DNA of 64,000 bases from Cesiribacter sp. SM1 (GCF_020178975.1 NZ_JAHXBU010000094.1:744001-808000); one strand, 5' to 3'. Positions 47,563 to 56,951 are shown, counted from the stretch's first letter. The notes: generated from the letters alone by a model not told the origin. Numbers and translations: made by a program.

Positions 47563-48975
47563 ATGTCGATGCCACCGGAAGTTGTGTTCGAAACAAAGAT
47601 AAACATCCAGGCCATAACGGATGTAGGGATGTCTCGTGCACACAATGAGGATAATTTTATTGTATGTCCGGACCTAAGCGAAAAGCACTGGTGCTTGTCT
47701 GATCATCCTGCGAACTTATCTTCCAGGGGAAGTCTGCTGGTGGTTGCCGACGGTATGGGCGGGGCTAATGCCGGCGAAGTTGCTTCAGAAATAGCTGTAG
47801 AAACCATCCGTAACTGCTTTGATGCCCTGGATATTGAGGAAAATCCTGAAGATAGCAAGGTTAAGGATTACCTCTACCGGGTTATTTTAGAAGCTCATAA
47901 GGCCATTGTTGCTGCATCTCATCAAAACCCTTCCTGTGGGGGTATGGGCACAACCATACTTATTGCGTGGGTTTTTCCAGACAGGGCAGTTTTTGCCTGG
48001 GTTGGTGATAGCCGCGGGTATTTGCATCGAAAACGCAGCGGACTTAAAATTATTACCAACGACCATTCTATGGTGTGGGAGTTGGTAGAGGCTGGCAAGC
48101 TTACCCCCGAGGAGGCAGACGTTCATCCCGATAACAATATCATTACCCAGAGCCTGGGAGATGAAGACCATCCCCCCCGGCCAGATTTTCTTAGCTGTCC
48201 GCTTGAGCCCGGCGATCGTTTGCTGCTTTGCAGCGACGGCCTTAATAACATGGTAACCCACAAGGCCATAGAGAAGATTCTGGGAGAAGGTACCTCCCTG
48301 GCAGCTGCCTGCCAGCAACTGGTTCAGTCTGCCAACCAGGGTGGCGGGTCTGATAACATCACTGTTCTTTCTCTTGAGTTGCTGGAAAATGCTCCTAAGA
48401 AAGAGGCAAAGAGTTACTTATGGTTTTTATTGGGCCTGGGGATAGCTGGCTGTTTGCTCTTAGGCTGGATGTTATTTCGTGCGCCTGCGGCTGCTGATTC
48501 GGCTCCACAACTTAACGATACTTATGTGCTGCAGCAGGAAGTAGCAGCCCTGGAGCCAAGTCCCGATAAAAAACTAACAGTGAGTAATTCAGGAACTGAA
48601 GAAGCACATGCTGCAGCAGAACCAACCCCGGCAGCGGTTGCTCCTGAACTAAAGCTTGCGCTTGCAAGGTACGATTACCTCGACAGTATGCTTGGTCTGC
48701 GTTTTCCCGATGAAGACTTTAGTGCTGCAGATCAGCAGCGTATTCTCTTATCCCGGATGGCTGCAGGCGATTCATTAACTACTGCAAACAATGAAAAAGC
48801 AGTAAACGAATTATTGAGCCTTGCCCGAAAGTATCACCTCGGTTACGCTGCCGATGATAGTGCCCGGCAGTATTTTCTGGATTATTTATCCGGCAAAGAC
48901 AAAGTGGTGATCGACGAGGTAGCGCGGGAGCTCATCAGAATGGAGTTATTAATTAACCAGGTTAAACCCCTTTGA
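47563..48975 (+). CDS. PP2C-family phosphatase with membrane anchor and periplasmic tail (module 2)
   Basis: The N-terminal 270 residues or so form a PP2C phosphatase paralogous to that at 33896 (RAHNEDNF, VADGMGG, WVGDSRGY, LCSDGLNN, GGSDNITVLSL). A membrane helix (about residues 286-305, WFLLGLGIAGCLLLGWMLF) and a predicted periplasmic tail of about 160 residues follow; the tail ends in a helical domain without a known match. The module-1 phosphatase lacks both, so the pair is asymmetric. The stop codon overlaps the start region of the TPR gene, indicating translational coupling. Confidence 0.92.
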   Translation: MSMPPEVVFETKINIQAITDVGMSRAHNEDNFIVCPDLSEKHWCLSDHPANLSSRGSLLVVADGMGGANAGEVASEIAVETIRNCFDALDIEENPEDSKVKDYLYRVILEAHKAIVAASHQNPSCGGMGTTILIAWVFPDRAVFAWVGDSRGYLHRKRSGLKIITNDHSMVWELVEAGKLTPEEADVHPDNNIITQSLGDEDHPPRPDFLSCPLEPGDRLLLCSDGLNNMVTHKAIEKILGEGTSLAAACQQLVQSANQGGGSDNITVLSLELLENAPKKEAKSYLWFLLGLGIAGCLLLGWMLFRAPAAADSAPQLNDTYVLQQEVAALEPSPDKKLTVSNSGTEEAHAAAEPTPAAVAPELKLALARYDYLDSMLGLRFPDEDFSAADQQRILLSRMAAGDSLTTANNEKAVNELLSLARKYHLGYAADDSARQYFLDYLSGKDKVVIDEVARELIRMELLINQVKPL

Positions 48976-48977
48976 GT

Positions 48978-51617
48978 ATGTTGTCAAAGTACTTACTAAA
49001 AGAGCTGGGGTTGGAAAAATATATTCTGGGGGGGCTGCTTTTTCTGGGGTTAAATTTCTCCCTTACTAGTTACTCCCATGCGCAGGAGTACAGCCTTAGG
49101 GATCAGGCAGAAATAAAATATCTGGCGCAGCTAACGCTGATTGATTATGAGGGCTTCCTGAATCTTGTTTCAAACTCATCGGTTTCAAAATCAGTGGTAA
49201 AAGATGCTATTCACAATGCCTATGAAAATCCCGCGACCAGATTCTTTTATTCTGAGCACATCAAAGTAGAGGATAATATACTGCCTTCCGCTATAGACTC
49301 ACCTGAAAAGACTGGCAGCAGCGTAAAGGATTATATCCGCGAATTTGATGAGATGTATGTTAAATCAGCACTTGAAACAGTAGACTTCTACAACTTTCAG
49401 ATAACCGATCTTAAATACCGCGACTACCTGTATGTAAGGGTAAAGTATACGGTTGATTTTAAAGGGAGACATAAAAAAGATGCTGCTCCCTATAAGCCGG
49501 TAGAGCGAGTGGCAGAGCTAAGAGCAGAAAAAAGAGGTGATACCTGGGTTACTTATATTACTAGTATTACTAAATTTGACCAGGCTCAGCCCCTTGGATC
49601 AAAAGCAGATGATATTAAGTTGAACAGGGCCATTGCTGATGATGGTACCTTTACCCGCAAGCTCGATGAGCTGGTAAAGTCCCAGCAATCTCAAAGACAA
49701 AGAGCAGGCAGTTTAGTAAACCACTGGAAGGCCTACGATGATAAGAGATTTGAAGAGGTACAGCTATTAGCAGAGCAGGCACTGGATGTGCGTGACTATG
49801 CCAACGCAAGGCATTATTATACCCAGGCCCTGCATGTAAAACCAAATAATGCAGCTGTAGAGGCTAAACTGCTCAAACTCGAAACGACTGTAAAGCAAAA
49901 TGAGCTCCTGGCAAAAAAGTTTGCAGCAGGGCATTACATGGAAGCCATCAAGGAGTACAGCAAAGCAATTGCCGGAGATGCGAATAATCCAGACTACTAC
50001 TATGGCAGGGGAAAATGCTATGAGAAGCTGAATGACACCAAAGAGGCAATCAAAGATCTTTCTGCGGCAGTTAAGCTGGATAATAACTTTGTAGATGCGT
50101 TAAGCAACAGGGCACAACTCTACATCCGCACCTCGCAGCCACAAAAAGCTATTGAAGACTACAACCAGATCATTAAAAGCCTGTACGATGCATCTATTTA
50201 CTATCCCGCAAGGGCCAAACTGAAAATTGCCATGGGAGATGTAAAGGGCGCCTTGGATGATTATACCGCTGTGATAGCGTTAAACCCCGGCCTGGCTGCA
50301 AATTATTTCGAAAAAGGAATGGTGCAGTATGAGCAAAAGCAGCATGAAGAGGCAATCAGTACATTCAGTGCAGCCATTGAAAAAGACAGCCTTTTTGCTC
50401 AGGCATATTATTACCGCGGGCTGGCCCACATCGAGAATGAGAATATTAATGCTGCAGCTATAGATTTTGAAAGAGCCAGGAAGATTGGCATGGAAAAAGC
50501 CCAGCTATCTGCAATGGAAAACATTGCTTCAGATTATTTCAAATCTGGTGAAGAAGCAATGGAGAAAGCCAACCATAAAAACGCCCTGGCAGCTTTTATC
50601 AAAGCTGTGCTTATTGCACCAGGCGATGATAGGGCATGGTTGCGCAAAGGAGATGCCCATTACAGTCTCAATGATTTTGAAAATGCGGTTCAAAGTTATA
50701 CAAAGGCAGCAGAGCTGGAGAAGGTTTCCCTGGCTTATTACAAGCGCGGACTGGCTTACCGGCAAATAAAAGATGAGGAGTCGGCCAGGAATGACTTTAA
50801 ACAGTTTGTTTCTGTAGGTAAAAAGCTGATCAGCAATATTGAAAAGCAGGCCAGTCTTGCCACATCAGAAAAAGCCTTATCTAAGCTGGCAGAACAGGTG
50901 GCTGATACATGGTACATGATAGGGAATGCCCAGCTACTGGCAGAGCAGTATTCCGATGCAATTGCAAGCCTGGAAAAAGGGCTTGAAATTAATAAAGCCC
51001 ACACCCGTGCCTTATTTGCAAGAGGAGCGGCTTATTATGGCCTTAAAAATTACAAAAAAGCCATCAAAGACATTGAGAAAAGCATCCAGTGGGGTATTGA
51101 AGATGGTCCGGGTGTTTACCTACTACTGGGCGATGCTTACAAGGCAAACGAGCAGGCAGATGTTTCCATACAAATTTATACCTACATCATTGATAAGGTT
51201 AACCCTAAATATGATCAGGCGTACATACACCGATCCCTCTGTTACAAAAATTTCAGGCAGTACCAATTAGCACTTCAGGATATTAATGTTGCCCTTTCAA
51301 TTAATGAGTCACTGAAGCAGGACCTTAGCTTAATGACGAGCAAGGGTCTCATGGAACTGTATGAAAGCAAAATTCAGGAGGCAGATCTCACTTTTGACCA
51401 GGCTTTGAGCATTTCAGAAAATGATGCCTGGGCCCTATACGGAAAAGCCTGTGTACTGGCAAGCCAGAACAAGGTAGAGGAATCACTGGATTTGTTTCGT
51501 AAGTCTTTTCAGCCAAAAGTAATTGAGTGGTCGGCAATAAAAGACGATCCGATCATTAAAACAGTAAGCCAGCAGAAAGCTTTTATGGATCTGTTCCAGG
51601 CTTCTTTCAGCATGTAG
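48978..51617 (+). CDS. Exported TPR-repeat protein (module 2)
   Basis: The paralogue of the 883-residue TPR protein has a signal peptide (hydrophobic stretch ending near YSHAQ), a shared unknown N-terminal domain (YSLRDQAEIKYLAQLTLIDY, VKDYIREFDEMYVKSALETV) and about 14 TPR motifs. Start choice: ATG at 48978, with an in-frame TTG at 48972 that overlaps the phosphatase stop as an alternative. Conservation with module 1 is high across the whole length, including the last motif (EWSAIKDDPIIK). It is probably a periplasmic scaffold acting with the kinase; this is inferred from gene order in both modules. Confidence 0.87.
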   Translation: MLSKYLLKELGLEKYILGGLLFLGLNFSLTSYSHAQEYSLRDQAEIKYLAQLTLIDYEGFLNLVSNSSVSKSVVKDAIHNAYENPATRFFYSEHIKVEDNILPSAIDSPEKTGSSVKDYIREFDEMYVKSALETVDFYNFQITDLKYRDYLYVRVKYTVDFKGRHKKDAAPYKPVERVAELRAEKRGDTWVTYITSITKFDQAQPLGSKADDIKLNRAIADDGTFTRKLDELVKSQQSQRQRAGSLVNHWKAYDDKRFEEVQLLAEQALDVRDYANARHYYTQALHVKPNNAAVEAKLLKLETTVKQNELLAKKFAAGHYMEAIKEYSKAIAGDANNPDYYYGRGKCYEKLNDTKEAIKDLSAAVKLDNNFVDALSNRAQLYIRTSQPQKAIEDYNQIIKSLYDASIYYPARAKLKIAMGDVKGALDDYTAVIALNPGLAANYFEKGMVQYEQKQHEEAISTFSAAIEKDSLFAQAYYYRGLAHIENENINAAAIDFERARKIGMEKAQLSAMENIASDYFKSGEEAMEKANHKNALAAFIKAVLIAPGDDRAWLRKGDAHYSLNDFENAVQSYTKAAELEKVSLAYYKRGLAYRQIKDEESARNDFKQFVSVGKKLISNIEKQASLATSEKALSKLAEQVADTWYMIGNAQLLAEQYSDAIASLEKGLEINKAHTRALFARGAAYYGLKNYKKAIKDIEKSIQWGIEDGPGVYLLLGDAYKANEQADVSIQIYTYIIDKVNPKYDQAYIHRSLCYKNFRQYQLALQDINVALSINESLKQDLSLMTSKGLMELYESKIQEADLTFDQALSISENDAWALYGKACVLASQNKVEESLDLFRKSFQPKVIEWSAIKDDPIIKTVSQQKAFMDLFQASFSM

Positions 51618-52075
51618 AAGGTTTGGAAAACACTCTACTACACCTGATGCATTGCCTTTTTCCTATGGTTTTGTAAAAAGAAAGAGTGATAGGTGCTGTT
51701 GGCCCTTACTGGCCTGATAAGCAGGGGATTTGTTAAAATTAAATTATAATTAAATTGAGGAATAATTTCATATTTTATGATTATTTAGTATTTTGATGAT
51801 GCTATTCCTCGCCTGAAATTTTTAAGCAACTGTTGCTTGGGCACAGTAAATGCAGGCATCTGAAACAACATCTCTGATAGAACTTTAACAGCTTATAAGA
51901 ATCCTCCTGACTCTCCTGATTTTTTTGTGGAGTCTTTCTAAGTCTGTATATACAATAGCTTAACAAAAGCTTTAGCAGGAGAATTGCCGTTTTCTCCCTG
52001 AAATTGCTTTGCCTTTAGCGAGCAGGGGACTGCTGCCATACCCATATACTTTTTAATTCGTTTCGCTTTCTTCAG
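51618..52075 (+). other. AT-rich intergenic region before LuxR regulator 1
   Basis: 458 bp without a supported gene. It contains the direct repeat AATTAAATT at 51737-51745 and 51748-51756 (11-bp period), which could be a regulator site or a promoter UP-type element. A minus-strand frame at 51938-52282 overlaps the next gene and was rejected. Confidence 0.45.
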
Positions 52076-52846
52076 ATGGAAAACCAGTACGCCTACCTGC
52101 AGGACTTTTTTCTGCTCAATGCTGTGCCTGATACTAATCAGGTGGATGAGACTCTGTTGCAAAGTTTTATTGATGGAAACGAAGCAATAGAGGGGGGCGC
52201 TAGTTTCTTTTGGTTGATGAATTACATGAAGCGCGAGCCGGAGTATGTAAGCAGTTCCATTAAGCAGGTTTTGGGGTATCATAAAGCTTTTCTGAATAAT
52301 GGCAGCATAAGCAGCTATTTAAGGCTTATTCCGGCAGAGGACAGAAATCTCCTGCGGAAAGTATTTTCGGATATATACGATTACTATCAGCAAATTCCGC
52401 TTGATGAAAAAGGCCTGTACCGCTTTGATTTCAACTATCGGGTGCAGCGCATTGATCAGCGCCTGATCTCTGTGATGCAGCAAACTATATTTCTACAGTC
52501 CTCTCCTACAGGTTTGCCGCTTTTGGAGCTAAGTTTATTAACTGATTTTAGTACCTATAAAAGTAATCCCCTCATTCAGCTGCAAATTTTTAAGTTGCAG
52601 AATGGTTCTTACAAAAGAGTGGCGGCCTGCCAGTACGATGAGTGCCTGGACAAACTAACAGACAGGGAAAAAGAAGTGATTGAGCTGATTGCCCATGGTT
52701 TAACAGATAAAGAAATAGCAGATAAAATGTGTATTAGCCTGCATACGGTAAAAACACATCGTAAAAACATCATCAGTAAAACAAATTCCAGAAATACGGC
52801 AGAGGCAGTTAATAAATACCTGGCTACACTGGCACCTGAGCAATAA
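52076..52846 (+). CDS. LuxR-type transcriptional regulator 1
   Basis: The 256-residue protein has a C-terminal LuxR HTH (about residues 192-250; LTDREKEVIELIAHGLTDKE, ISLHTVKTHRKNI) and an N-terminal part (about 40-160) that looks like a PAS-type sensor fold. No receiver domain is present, so it is not a classic response regulator. It lies between module 2 and the T6SS locus and converges with a second LuxR gene on the opposite strand. Regulation of the flanking operons is plausible but not shown. Confidence 0.85.
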   Translation: MENQYAYLQDFFLLNAVPDTNQVDETLLQSFIDGNEAIEGGASFFWLMNYMKREPEYVSSSIKQVLGYHKAFLNNGSISSYLRLIPAEDRNLLRKVFSDIYDYYQQIPLDEKGLYRFDFNYRVQRIDQRLISVMQQTIFLQSSPTGLPLLELSLLTDFSTYKSNPLIQLQIFKLQNGSYKRVAACQYDECLDKLTDREKEVIELIAHGLTDKEIADKMCISLHTVKTHRKNIISKTNSRNTAEAVNKYLATLAPEQ

Positions 52847-53034
52847 AAGTGGGGAACATACACAATGGAGCGAGCTGCCTGAGCAAAAATGCTGTAGCTG
52901 AAAAAGACTGCCTGAAAGTGGTGTGACTGCTATGGAGTGTGCTTAATTCTGACATCTCCAAACAAAAGGTATGCGTGGGTTGTAGAGGCAGGATACCCTG
53001 AAGAGACAGGAGTGGAACCAGGATATGTTACCGT

Positions 53035-53820
53035 TTAGCATAAACCATTTGCCAGGCTAAATTGAAGCAGCTCGGCGGTATTCCTGGACTGTGTTTTCTC
53101 CAGCATGTTCTTTCGGTGCGTTTTAATGGTGTGCAGGCTGCGGTTTAGTTTTTCAGCTATTTTTTCGCTGCTGTAGCCATTCCTGATCCAGTGCAGAATA
53201 TTTAGTTCTGCGGGAGAAAGCTGTTGATTGGCCTCGGCCTGATCTGGTGCGAAAGTTTTTACATCTTCGTTTTCCCAGATGTGATTACTGTTGAGTGACT
53301 GGGCAAGGTAGGTAATCTTATAATTCGGAGATGGATATGGAATTACCGTGCAAACGCCTGCATTGATCAGCGGCCTTCCGTTTTTATCAATCTTGTGAAA
53401 ATTATTTATCTGCCTGATGCTTAGCGTATTGCCGTTGGGCTGCTGAATCCTGTAGTTGAAAATAAAACGATGTTTAACATCAGGCTTTGAAGGAGCCTCG
53501 GCCAGGAAACTGCAAATGGACTTGAAAATTGAATTGTTAATAATCTCCCAGTCCTGTTTGTTAATTAAGCTGGTGTAGTACCGGATTCCCTCTTTTTTAA
53601 CCAGATGTGCCGAATGGTTTACCACATCGCTGAAAGTACTGCTGAAAAAGATATAGCCGCCGGTACGGTAGTCAACCATATAAGAATAACTGTTGGTGGC
53701 TTTCAAAAGTAAGCGGGATGCTTCGCTGATCAGGGGATAACCGGCGGTATCGGAGGCAAGGCCATTGTATTCAGCAATGGTTTTTTGCACAAAATCAATA
53801 TAGTTCAAGAACTGGCTCAT
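53035..53820 (-). CDS. LuxR-type transcriptional regulator 2
   Basis: This minus-strand gene encodes 261 residues with a PAS-like N-terminal region (about 45-165) and a C-terminal LuxR HTH (about 198-257; LSPAELNILHWIRNGYSSEK, RSLHTIKTHRKNM). It resembles regulator 1 in layout and HTH sequence, so the two are diverged paralogues. It is transcribed away from the T6SS operon, whose first gene starts 545 bp away. The palindrome AAATACCTCTTTAGTGGTATT lies in that divergent region and is a candidate binding site. Confidence 0.86.
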   Translation of the reverse strand: MSQFLNYIDFVQKTIAEYNGLASDTAGYPLISEASRLLLKATNSYSYMVDYRTGGYIFFSSTFSDVVNHSAHLVKKEGIRYYTSLINKQDWEIINNSIFKSICSFLAEAPSKPDVKHRFIFNYRIQQPNGNTLSIRQINNFHKIDKNGRPLINAGVCTVIPYPSPNYKITYLAQSLNSNHIWENEDVKTFAPDQAEANQQLSPAELNILHWIRNGYSSEKIAEKLNRSLHTIKTHRKNMLEKTQSRNTAELLQFSLANGLC

Positions 53821-54365
53821 GGGCCACGGGGGTTAAAAGTATTGTATGCCAAGCTGCCTTTGGCTACGGTTGCAAAGGCCTTTCAGAAAAAATCCTGCAG
53901 CTTTCTGCAGTTATAATAAAAGCAATCTGGAAGCAGTGTCTGTAAAAAAAGTTACAGAATATATTAATAAAGGCCTAATGTATAACAAGTTAATTGTATA
54001 AACAAAAGTTTAAAGAAGAAAAATCAAAGGATCGTAAAATTTATGTAGCAACTTTGATTCTTTAGAAATTAAGCTAAAAAATACCTCTTTAGTGGTATTG
54101 TCGCTGCCTGATAAAAGGGCTAATTTTCATTTATTAATAATTCGCAAAGGAAAAGCTGAATTATACTTTTATGATAGGTGGCTATGGTGCCACGGGCAAG
54201 CACCTGTCTGTGTAGTACAGGTAATTGCTGCCCGCAGCCATCTGATCTTTGTGAAAGGCACCTGGCCGGGAAGGATGCCACTACATTGTATACTATAGTA
54301 TATAAGCACATCAGGGCAACCGGAATAAATTATAAATGCTTTTTTAACTGTAATCAGTTTAGCTC
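53821..54365 (+). other. Divergent promoter region between LuxR 2 and the T6SS operon
   Basis: 545 bp without a supported gene. It contains the palindrome at 54079-54099. Short frames at 54092-54378 on both strands have no domain and were rejected. Confidence 0.55.
54079..54099 (+). promoter_or_regulatory. Palindrome AATACC-N8-GGTATT upstream of T6SS operon
   Basis: AAATACCTCTTTAGTGGTATT is identical over 21 bases to 45820-45840 before kinase 2. It lies 267 bp before the TssK-FHA ATG and 259 bp before the LuxR-2 start on the other strand. Confidence 0.65.
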
Positions 54366-55868
54366 ATGCTGCCTTTAAAGTATAAGTTTGTTAATTGGGT
54401 AGATGGGATGAAAATCTCCAAAGATCATTTTATTGCCTTAGAAAATGCAGTAATAGATCGGTTCAGAGATGCAGTAGGGTATCAGCTAAACAGCCTTAAC
54501 TATGGAATACTGCCCGCAACTGCAGGCAGTAAACAGCCGCTGGAGATCTTCTTTAGCTACGACCATGCTACCCGTAAAATTACTCTTAAGCTACTCTCGT
54601 GTTTTGCTGTAACGCCAGCCGGTGCACGTGTAGAAATATATGATGAAGGCATTCCCGGTTTTGATATGGGAAACAGCCAGCCAGCCCTGGAGTTTGAGGT
54701 AGATGGTTTCAACACTCTGGGCTATGAGGTAGTGCTGGTGGTAAATCCCTTTGCACGCTTGGCCTTTGGGTATCCTAATCCCGAAGAATCGCCCCTGCGC
54801 AATCCTTTTATACAGGCCGCACACTCCCTGGAGGTTATTCCCTATCCCAGGGTAAACCAGCCGGAGCAGGGGCCATACCATTTAACAATTGGCAGAATTG
54901 AATTTGAAGCCGGGCAGCCAAAGCTGTCAAAGCAATACATTCCGCCCTGTGCAACCATTAAAAGCTCTTCTCATTTAACCTCGCTTAACAACCGTATCAT
55001 CAAAAAAATAGATGAGCTTGAGGCAACCTTGCTGAAGATCATTCAGAAAAAAAGATCAGGCTCGCAGCAGACCGACCTGGACCAGGAAACCTGCTATGTA
55101 GCCGAAAAGGTGCTGTACTTTCTGGTAACCAGCAAAGACCATTATAAACTAACCAGTGAGTTTGAGCCGCCACATGTAATTGTAGATTACAACCTAAAGC
55201 TGGCAAGGGTACTCTATACTGCCCTGGAGTGTTCCAGAAATAAGTTTGAGCTGCTCGATTACTACTGTAACTGGCTGGAGTGGAACCCTGGTCGCTTTGA
55301 AAGCACACTTAACGATTCTTTACAGATAAAATATAACCACCAGGAGTCTTTCAAAGCCCTTAAGCAGGCCGAAGACAGCTATGAGCTTATCCTAAGCTTT
55401 TTTGAACAGGTTTGGAAAATGGCTGCGCCAGGCAAGGGCCAGAAAAAGCTCACGCGTGTTTTCGGCTGGCTTGTTGAGCATTCCCGTGAAAAAAGAATGG
55501 AGCATTCCCAGGTATTTAAGCTGGATAAGGAAACCAACATTATTGGCAGGGGAACGGAACCTGCCATAAACCTGCGTATTGCAGGCGACCAGTTTGTGAG
55601 CCGCCAGCATGCACAGTTGTTTATTGACGATGGCGCTTTTCTGCTCACAGACCTGCAAAGCAGCTATGGTACCATGGTGCAAAACAAAAATGGTGGCTGG
55701 ATACGGGTAAACAACGAAGGTTTTTACCTGATGGATGGTGATCAGATCCAGGTTGGTAAAACCCTGCTGGTTTTCAGATCGCAGCAGGCGGTAAGTACAG
55801 AAGCAGAGGCTATAGAATCAGTAGAGCGCCTGCCCTATGCAAGCCTTTATGAGCTGATGGGTGTGTAG
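54366..55868 (+). CDS. tssK: TssK-like baseplate protein fused to an FHA domain
   Basis: The first 370 residues resemble TssK, the T6SS baseplate-to-membrane-complex linker. Visible signs are an N-terminal WVDGMKISKDHF (compare the TssK pattern W-x-x-G-M/L...x-H-F), a beta-sandwich region, and YIPPCATIKSSSHLTSLNNR followed by a helical part, as in TssK families. The C terminus (about 383-475) is a clear FHA domain: IIGRGTEPAINL, FVSRQHAQLF, LQSSYGTMVQN. FHA domains bind phosphothreonine. In proteobacterial T6SSs an independent Fha protein is phosphorylated by PpkA; here the reader is part of a baseplate-type protein. It is the first gene of the T6SS group and is preceded by a palindrome shared with kinase 2. 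TssK assignment is probable; FHA is firm. Confidence 0.75.
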   Translation: MLPLKYKFVNWVDGMKISKDHFIALENAVIDRFRDAVGYQLNSLNYGILPATAGSKQPLEIFFSYDHATRKITLKLLSCFAVTPAGARVEIYDEGIPGFDMGNSQPALEFEVDGFNTLGYEVVLVVNPFARLAFGYPNPEESPLRNPFIQAAHSLEVIPYPRVNQPEQGPYHLTIGRIEFEAGQPKLSKQYIPPCATIKSSSHLTSLNNRIIKKIDELEATLLKIIQKKRSGSQQTDLDQETCYVAEKVLYFLVTSKDHYKLTSEFEPPHVIVDYNLKLARVLYTALECSRNKFELLDYYCNWLEWNPGRFESTLNDSLQIKYNHQESFKALKQAEDSYELILSFFEQVWKMAAPGKGQKKLTRVFGWLVEHSREKRMEHSQVFKLDKETNIIGRGTEPAINLRIAGDQFVSRQHAQLFIDDGAFLLTDLQSSYGTMVQNKNGGWIRVNNEGFYLMDGDQIQVGKTLLVFRSQQAVSTEAEAIESVERLPYASLYELMGV

Positions 55869-55917
55869 GTTTAGGTTTGATGATAACTGACGTTTTTTGA
55901 TAAAAAATATCTGCAAT

Positions 55918-56742
55918 ATGGCTAACAGTTTACCACAATTCCACACGGTAATAAGAGGGGAAAACTTAACAACGATTGCAAGGAAATACGGATTTACAAA
56001 CTACAAACCAATTGCTGTATATAATGGCCTGAAGAATGAAAATTCAATAAGGGAAGGTCATCGGATTGTTATTCCCCGCTCCAGGCAGGGGTATGATAGT
56101 GTGATCACGAAGTTAAATCAGCTTAAGGTAGAAATGGGCAACATGACCAAAAGTACAACTAACCAGCTGAAGATCGATAAAGAGGAATTTGATAGAAAGA
56201 ACAAGGTGATAGATATAAGCTGTGAGGTTTTAACCATTGCAGTGGGTGTAGGCAGGATTGGCGCTAAAGCGGTTGTGGCATCCAGGGATGTTGTTACCAA
56301 AATGCCGGTCATTAAAAAAGCAATGATAGAAGTTGGTGCATTATTGGCAGAAAAAGCAAAGGGTAAGGCAGAGGATCTGGCTTTTGATGCAGTAAACAAG
56401 AGCGTTTTTGATGAAAAGAGCCAGGGAGCTGTAGAAACCACTTACAAAGTTTACAGAAAAAAGTATGATCTGGCTTTTAAGTATGCCAAAAAGGGGCTGA
56501 AGGTACTGGATGTTGCAGAAGTTGCGCTGGATTTTATTCAACCCTCAACAATTGCAAAGTACTACACTGCCTGGGTTGCTGGTGAGTCTGTTGAGGAAAC
56601 AGAAGAGAATGCTAAGAAAATGATTGAGAGAACGCATCAGCAGGCAATTATGAACTTAAATGAGAAGATAACCAGGCTTACTAACGAAAGAAATTTACTC
56701 TATAGCAATCAGCAGATGAGTATGCCGGTTCTGGTGCATTAG
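55918..56742 (+). CDS. LysM-domain protein of T6SS locus
   Basis: The 274-residue protein has an N-terminal LysM (about residues 8-53; HTVIRGENLTTIARKYGFTN...IREGHRIVIP) followed by helical segments with Ala/Val-rich stretches (about 100-150) and a C-terminal coiled coil (about 235-265). The ATG at 55918 is preferred over an in-frame TTG at 55897 because LysM then starts near the N terminus. There is no signal peptide. LysM binds peptidoglycan; LysM proteins in T6SS loci often act as effector or spike partners. Its place just before a Tlde1-like effector suggests a partner, adaptor or self-protection role, which is unproven. Confidence 0.7.
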   Translation: MANSLPQFHTVIRGENLTTIARKYGFTNYKPIAVYNGLKNENSIREGHRIVIPRSRQGYDSVITKLNQLKVEMGNMTKSTTNQLKIDKEEFDRKNKVIDISCEVLTIAVGVGRIGAKAVVASRDVVTKMPVIKKAMIEVGALLAEKAKGKAEDLAFDAVNKSVFDEKSQGAVETTYKVYRKKYDLAFKYAKKGLKVLDVAEVALDFIQPSTIAKYYTAWVAGESVEETEENAKKMIERTHQQAIMNLNEKITRLTNERNLLYSNQQMSMPVLVH

Positions 56743-56951
56743 TAAAAGCTGGCTTAACTGAAAGAAATTAGCCCAGGGAGCCTGTAAAGGCTGTAAAAAG
56801 CGGGCCTGCACTAGTGCTTGTACCTGCTGCATACAGCGGCTAAATATAGATACACTGATTCTGACTTTTTAGCTTGAGGGCCTACAAGATCGCCTTCGGC
56901 CTGTAATAATATGCTGTTTATTTTTTAAGTCTCAACTTTAAGCTCACAGTT

